From Chloroflexota bacterium (lineage in GTDB: Bacteria; Chloroflexota; Dehalococcoidia; Lucifugimonadales; UBA3495), in the NCBI GenBank assembly GCA_022561675.1, contig JADFQT010000095.1, positions 1 to 8,919 of the forward strand: a DNA stretch of 8,919 nucleotides, read 5' to 3'. Positions 5,132 through 8,919 of this stretch are shown one piece after another. The notes under the pieces were generated by a model, which saw only the letters and a program-made list of their open reading frames with translations, had not been told where the DNA came from and did not search any database. The position numbers and the translations under genes are program-made. Within the stretch, counting starts at the first letter, position 1, and each line of letters starts with the position of its first letter.

Positions 5132-6843
5132 GCTCCGACGGTCTCCTTCCGGCGAGTTTTGGTCATTTCCGTTATTTTTTGGACCAGGTCCCGTACCTTG
5201 AAGGGCAGGCCGGTGTATTGGGTTATGGACTCTGCCTTCACACCCTGGGACCTCAGAATACCAGAGAACTGACCCTGGTAATTTAGCTCCGGCACTATCA
5301 CCAGTTCCTTTTTTCTCAGCTCCTCCAACAATCTGGGCGGCAGAGGATTGAGAAACATGGTGTAGTACCAGGCCACGGGAACATCCCGCTGCCTGAGCTG
5401 ATTATAGGCTTCCAACGCTGAACCCTTGGAGCCACCCCAGGTCATCAGAGCTATCGACTCCTGGGTGTTATCCGCCTCGAATTCATCCTCTTCCAAAAGC
5501 TTCAGCTTGCCGAATCTCCGCTCGGTCATCTGAATGTGACGGCTGGCAAGGTGGGTGGTGTCGCCCATCTCGTCATGCTCACTACCGTTGGCTACGTAAG
5601 CACCCGGACTGCCGGGCAGGGGCATGGGTGAAACCTCGGAGCCGTGATAACGATGGTAACCGTTTTTTCCTTGATAGACTTGCCGCTCCTCCACTTCAAT
5701 CTGGGAGAGGTCGGGTTTGGGTATGTTCTGCACCCGTTCCGCCAGGGACATCTCGGTCATCAATATTACCGGACCCTGGTATCGCTCCGCCCAGTTGAAG
5801 GCCTTGATGGCGCCGTAAAATGCCTCTTCCACAGTGCCAACGGCGATAATCGGCATCTTCACGTCGCCGTGGGCCGGGTACATACAGGCCAGCAGGTCCG
5901 ATTGCTCCGTCTTGGTGGGCAGGCCGGTAGCCGGACCGCCCCGCTGAACATCTACCACCACCAGGGGTATCTCGGCCATCCAGGCCAATCCCAGACCCTC
6001 GCTCATCAAGGAAAAGCCGGGCCCGGCAGTGGCGGTCATCGCCTTCTTGCCGGCGAATCCCGCCCCCAGGATTCCCGTAATGGATTCTATCTCGGAGCTC
6101 ACCTGGTAGGCGAATTTGCCTTCCCCAATCAAGTTGTGCTCCATCCATAGCAGTATAGTGGTGGCCGGCGAGATGGGGTAGCCGACGTAGAACTCCACTC
6201 CGGCGGCTCGAGCACCCAGGGACAACGCGTCATTGCCCTTGATCATTATCTGCTTGTAATCGGGCATCCGCGGGGGAGCCAAGTCTCCCACGGAAAGCCC
6301 GCTTTCGGCAGTATGAGACCGACCCAGACCCATGGCCTGAATATTGGACCTGATAATTTCTTCATCCCCCGGCCGGCCCCGGCTGAACCGCTTTTGGACG
6401 AATTCGTCCAAGTAAGTCTGCGGCATGTTGACCAGGTGGGCCAAGGCCCCTATTACCACCATGTTGGCGGCGCGGGTGTTTCCGGTAGACTTGGCCAGTT
6501 CTTCGATGGGTAAACCGAAGCTGCGGGGGTCTCCCTCCAATTCAAAGTCATTGGAGTTGTATATGATGACCCCCTTCTCCCTCACCTCGTCGACATGGTT
6601 GTCGTACGCCTCTCGATTGAAGGCTACTAGGACATCCACGTCGTCACCGGGGCTAAGAATGGGGGAGTCGGAGATCCGCGCCTGGGTCCAGGTAGGACCC
6701 CCCAAAATCTGGGAAGGGAAGGTGGCGTAGGTTAGCGCGTGATACCCCACCTGAGTAGCGGCCTGGGCCATTCCCTCCGCTGAAGTTACCACGCCCTGTC
6801 CGCCTTCCCCGGCGAAGCGGACCACAAAGTCCTTCATCTCCAT
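5128..6843 (-). CDS. korA: 2-oxoacid:ferredoxin oxidoreductase, fused gamma-alpha subunit
   Basis: 571 residues joining two subunits that are separate in many organisms. The gamma domain (about 1-190) has the GEGGQG loop at 12-17 and TFPSQILGGPTW at 41-52. The alpha domain (about 200-571) has the CoA/substrate-side motif GYPISPATT at 221-229 and the family signature QRGGPATGLPTKTEQSDL at 300-317. It ends in a transketolase-C-like segment (about 465-571). The same fused layout is known in the Sulfolobus 2-oxoacid:ferredoxin oxidoreductase and in Mycobacterium KorA. There is no delta (ferredoxin-like) subunit gene here, so a separate ferredoxin must take the electrons. The start is ATG 6843 because GGAGA lies 7 nt upstream; ATG 6837 would leave that site 13 nt away. 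It is the first gene of the korAB operon and follows a long leader (6844-7114) with regulatory-looking structure. Confidence 0.93.
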   Translation of the reverse strand: MEMKDFVVRFAGEGGQGVVTSAEGMAQAATQVGYHALTYATFPSQILGGPTWTQARISDSPILSPGDDVDVLVAFNREAYDNHVDEVREKGVIIYNSNDFELEGDPRSFGLPIEELAKSTGNTRAANMVVIGALAHLVNMPQTYLDEFVQKRFSRGRPGDEEIIRSNIQAMGLGRSHTAESGLSVGDLAPPRMPDYKQIMIKGNDALSLGARAAGVEFYVGYPISPATTILLWMEHNLIGEGKFAYQVSSEIESITGILGAGFAGKKAMTATAGPGFSLMSEGLGLAWMAEIPLVVVDVQRGGPATGLPTKTEQSDLLACMYPAHGDVKMPIIAVGTVEEAFYGAIKAFNWAERYQGPVILMTEMSLAERVQNIPKPDLSQIEVEERQVYQGKNGYHRYHGSEVSPMPLPGSPGAYVANGSEHDEMGDTTHLASRHIQMTERRFGKLKLLEEDEFEADNTQESIALMTWGGSKGSALEAYNQLRQRDVPVAWYYTMFLNPLPPRLLEELRKKELVIVPELNYQGQFSGILRSQGVKAESITQYTGLPFKVRDLVQKITEMTKTRRKETVGA

Positions 6844-6864
6844 GTTTTATTCTCCAGTTGGCTA

Positions 6865-6876
6865 GTCAAGCTTGAC
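6865..6876. promoter_or_regulatory. 12-bp perfect palindrome before korA
   Basis: GTCAAGCTTGAC lies 21 nt upstream of the korA ATG and just upstream of its ribosome binding site. It is a possible operator or mRNA fold. On the plus strand it also contains part of TTGACA (6872-6877), which has a TATTTT 16 nt downstream (6894-6899), a weak candidate for an antisense promoter. Confidence 0.3.
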
Positions 6877-6906
6877 ATCAAATCGCACCCGAATATTTTG
6901 CCGCCG

Positions 6907-7086
6907 TTACCTTGCCGGCCCATCGGGAAGGGCGCAACAAAACCGCGCCAAGAGGCGCCGAACTGCTGGCAGCTGTAATAGTAGCTTGGGGCACAGTGTT
7001 GGGAGACTTGGCTGGCGTTGACCGAATTCCGCGGACTGGAAAGCCTGGTTTTGGTTAGACGCCTCGGCAGGCGGGCGAATATTCAT
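6907..7086 (-). other. small open frame in the korA leader (59 codons)
   Basis: An ATG at 7086 opens a frame of 59 residues (MNIRPPAEAS...) that ends at TAA 6907-6909. It starts about 20 nt after the expected transcription start and reads through the alternative hairpins. The protein has no recognisable features and no good ribosome binding site, so it may be only leader sequence. If translated, ribosomes would disturb the hairpins. Confidence 0.2.
6931..6958 (-). promoter_or_regulatory. attenuator-like alternative hairpins in the korA leader
   Basis: Reading the minus strand, GCGCC (6954-6958), a 4-nt loop and GGCGC (6945-6949) form a hairpin followed by GGTTTTGTT, which is terminator-like. 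The same GGCGC can instead pair with a second GCGCC (6931-6935), which places the T-rich stretch in the loop. These two folds exclude each other. Stems are only 5 bp, so strength is doubtful. The segment lies about 90 nt upstream of korA, inside the inferred leader. Confidence 0.35.
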
Positions 7087-7114
7087 CACCAGCTAGGATT
7101 TAGCTATCTGCAAT

Positions 7115-7142
7115 ATTATCATTGGTCTTGAATCTCTGTCAA
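7115..7142 (-). promoter_or_regulatory. strong sigma70-type promoter, probably of korAB
   Basis: On the minus strand a perfect -35 TTGACA (7137-7142), a 16-nt spacer and a -10 GATAAT (7115-7120, 5 of 6) point toward korA. Transcription would begin near 7108, giving a leader of about 265 nt before the korA ATG. No closer promoter was found. Confidence 0.55.
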
Positions 7143-7386
7143 TCTAAATTACCGTCAGCGCCTAGGCTTTCCCATGGCATTAGATGGACTCCAAGAACTG
7201 TCGAAAGAGCCCGCGGAAGGGTCCGGAAAAGACTAGGGCGACGAGCCCGAAACCAACGGCGTTGGTACCGCACCAGTAGGTGCGACGACCAGTTCCTTTC
7301 CGGCTACAGTTGTGGTACACTTAGCTTGGCTGAATTTTGGCTTTTTCCAATTATATTTTCCCCGCTAATAGTAGGAGGCTCCCATT
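7143..7386. other. intergenic region upstream of dnaG, little recognisable
   Basis: No supported gene. A plus-strand frame (7122-7502) crosses it but is Arg-rich, has no ribosome binding site and runs into dnaG in another frame, so it is discarded. A weak extended -10, TGGTACACT (7313-7321), is the only promoter-like site I see toward dnaG; it has no clear -35. An AT-rich stretch follows at 7341-7360. The strong AGGAGG at 7373-7378 belongs to the small ORF that follows. Confidence 0.4.
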
Positions 7387-7461
7387 ATGCCTGGGAGTGG
7401 CGACGCCGGACAGGAACCGTCGCCGGTCGAATTTTCAGTACGGCATGTCTACATCGGATGA
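7387..7461 (+). CDS. candidate 24-residue leader ORF upstream of dnaG
   Basis: ATG 7387 is preceded by a perfect AGGAGG (7373-7378) with 8-nt spacing, the best ribosome binding site in this region. The frame reads MPGSGDAGQE... to ...VRHVYIG and stops at TGA 7459-7461, 27 nt before the dnaG ATG and in the same frame as dnaG. The peptide has no known family, no membrane segment and no run of one amino acid. It may be a true small protein, a leader that couples translation to dnaG, or a former upstream start of something lost. The site and frame are seen directly; translation is inferred. Confidence 0.4.
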   Translation: MPGSGDAGQEPSPVEFSVRHVYIG

Positions 7462-7488
7462 GGGCGGGCGTGGCAGGGGGTGGGTCCA

Positions 7489-8898
7489 ATGACCGTTGTT
7501 GATGAGGTAAAAAGCCGTTTGGACATAGTGGAGATAATCTCCAGCTACGTCACACTGGACCGTTCCGGGCAAAGATACAAGGCTCCCTGTCCCTTCCACC
7601 AAGAAAAAACGCCCTCATTTATGGTCTATCCCGACCGTCAATCCTGGCATTGCTACGGCGCCTGCGCCAGCGGTGGGGATGTTTTTAGCTTCGTGATGCG
7701 GGCGGAGAACCTGGATTTCGCCGAAACCCTGAGGCGGCTGTCCCAGCAGGCCGGCGTGGCCCTGCCGACTAGCCAGCGCCACACCCGAGAGCAGGTAGCC
7801 TACCAAATAAACGAAGCGGCCAAAAGCTATTACCAGGGCATTCTCGCCTCGGACCAGGGTTTGTCGGCCCGCACCTATCTGGAAAAGCGGGGATTGACCG
7901 ACGACTCCATCGTCAGGTTTGAGCTGGGACTGAGCCCGCAAGATGGCGAATCTCTGAGAAACCATCTCGCTGGGAAGGGTTTCTCCCTGGAACAGTTGAC
8001 CGAAGCAGGCGTGGTACGGGTCAATGATCGGGGGCAGTCCCGGGATTTATTCCGGGGACGCTTGATCATCCCCATACGGAATTCCCACGGAGAGTTGGGC
8101 GGCTTCGGTAGTCGAGCGCTGGATGATTCAGGTCCCAAATACCTGAATTCGGCCCGCACACCGGTTTTCGACAAGGGTCGAATCTTGTACGGGCTTTATC
8201 TGGCCCAGGAGGCGGCGCGGCAACAAGGATTGGTGGTGGTCGAAGGGTATATGGACGCCATTATGGCCCACCAGAACGGGTTTACCAACGTGGTGGCCTC
8301 CATGGGCACGGCGCTGACCAGGGACCAGGTGGCGGAAATCAGAAGGCTCACCGGCAAGGTGGTGATGGCTCTGGACCCGGATGCCGCCGGACAGCAGGCG
8401 ACTCTACGCAGCCTGGCTACTTCCTGGGAGGTTTTCCAGAAACTGGTAACGGAAAGAGATAGGAGGCAACGAAGCGGAGAGACTATTATGTTTCAGCGCC
8501 AGGAAGATCTGGAACTGAAGGTAATGTCCCTGCCTGACAATCTGGACCCGGATGAGCTGATCCGCCGGTCTCCGCAAGAATGGGCTGAGCTGGTTGAAGG
8601 AGCGGTGCCCCTCTTCGAGTACCTGCTGCCCGCGGTATCCCGTCAGTTGGACATCTCCACTCCGCGGGGCAAGGCCCAGGTGGTGGAAATGCTGTTCCCT
8701 TTCATAGCCGCCGTGCCCGAGCCGATACAGCAAGACCTGTATTTTCAGCAGTTGGCGGCTTACATTGGTGTTGACGAAGGAACTCTGAAAGCCAGCACCG
8801 GAAGATTCGCCACCGGAAGAACGTCCAATCAGGCCGGCGGCAGCGGCTCAGCCGGTACCGGGCGGCGCCCGAAGCCGGCTGGTCGGGAGGTGGAGTAA
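7489..8898 (+). CDS. dnaG: DNA primase, short form
   Basis: 469 residues of bacterial primase, which makes RNA primers at the replication fork. The zinc-binding domain is at the N-terminus (C34-PF-H37, then C55-YGA-C59; the last pair is spaced by three residues, not the usual two). The RNA polymerase core has FRGRLIIPI (188-196) and GPKYLNSARTPVFDKG (215-230). The TOPRIM site has E252 in VVVEGYMDAI and D296-P-D298 in ALDPDAAG. The ATG at 7489 gives the typical MTVVDEVKSRLDIVE start, with CAGGGGG about 8 nt upstream; GTG 7480 would add three residues. Usual DnaG is about 580-630 residues. Here the frame stops at TAA 8896-8898 after a Gly/Ser/Arg-rich linker, so the helicase (DnaB)-binding C-terminal domain is not in this frame. 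It may continue in another frame past the window edge. Confidence 0.93.
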   Translation: MTVVDEVKSRLDIVEIISSYVTLDRSGQRYKAPCPFHQEKTPSFMVYPDRQSWHCYGACASGGDVFSFVMRAENLDFAETLRRLSQQAGVALPTSQRHTREQVAYQINEAAKSYYQGILASDQGLSARTYLEKRGLTDDSIVRFELGLSPQDGESLRNHLAGKGFSLEQLTEAGVVRVNDRGQSRDLFRGRLIIPIRNSHGELGGFGSRALDDSGPKYLNSARTPVFDKGRILYGLYLAQEAARQQGLVVVEGYMDAIMAHQNGFTNVVASMGTALTRDQVAEIRRLTGKVVMALDPDAAGQQATLRSLATSWEVFQKLVTERDRRQRSGETIMFQRQEDLELKVMSLPDNLDPDELIRRSPQEWAELVEGAVPLFEYLLPAVSRQLDISTPRGKAQVVEMLFPFIAAVPEPIQQDLYFQQLAAYIGVDEGTLKASTGRFATGRTSNQAGGSGSAGTGRRPKPAGREVE

Positions 8899-8919
8899 AC
8901 GCCTTCGCCCTTTGCATAA

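Noticed and set aside
5644..6150. Long plus-strand frame (168 codons) inside korA, and a second minus frame at 5696-6148
   Set aside because: Both overlap the strongly supported alpha-subunit motifs of korA and show no family features; they are shadows in GC-rich coding DNA.
7122..7502. Plus-strand 126-codon frame before dnaG
   Set aside because: Arg/Trp-rich, unusual composition, no ribosome binding site, and runs into dnaG in another frame. The 24-codon frame at 7387 has much better initiation signals.

Overview
The window is an ordinary, mid-to-high GC bacterial chromosomal segment of mostly housekeeping genes. It probably comes from the Chloroflexota (Dehalococcoidia or SAR202-like). That placement is an inference from the style of the proteins: a two-subunit 2-oxoacid:ferredoxin oxidoreductase with fused gamma-alpha chain, a LOG-family protein longer than the usual stand-alone form, and a DnaG zinc motif with an extra residue. 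No tRNA, rRNA, CRISPR array, transposase or phage gene was seen.

Layout, left to right. Bases 1-583 hold no convincing intact gene, only an amber-interrupted reading frame on the minus strand (63-518). A LOG-family nucleotide phosphoribohydrolase-like gene runs on the minus strand (584-1621). Bases 1622-2123 are non-coding and rich in structure: a REP-like pair of inverted palindromes, a short 14-bp tandem repeat, and a large branched inverted repeat that overlaps the probable -10 box of the next gene. A Rieske-type ferredoxin gene (plus, TTG start) then converges with lepB, signal peptidase I (minus). Divergent from lepB is an ECF sigma factor (plus) whose start codon lies in the last copy of a 17-bp tandem repeat. 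After a hairpin-rich gap come korA and korB (minus, translationally coupled, ATGA overlap), ended by a hairpin-T-tract terminator. Upstream of korA is a leader of about 260 nt with a strong promoter-like sequence and an attenuator-like set of mutually exclusive hairpins. The last gene is dnaG primase (plus), preceded by a 24-codon ORF with a near-perfect ribosome binding site. In the frame seen here dnaG stops before the usual DnaB-binding C-terminal domain.

The genes do not form one pathway. KorAB performs ferredoxin-linked 2-oxoacid oxidation or reductive carboxylation. The Rieske ferredoxin is a small electron carrier or oxygenase component of unknown partner. LepB, the ECF sigma factor, LOG and DnaG are independent functions. 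I found no evidence for a new multi-gene system. The most interesting signals are cis-regulatory or repeat structures: the 17-bp array at the sigma-factor start, the korA leader, the branched inverted repeat before the Rieske gene, the REP-like pair with compensatory changes, and the short dnaG.
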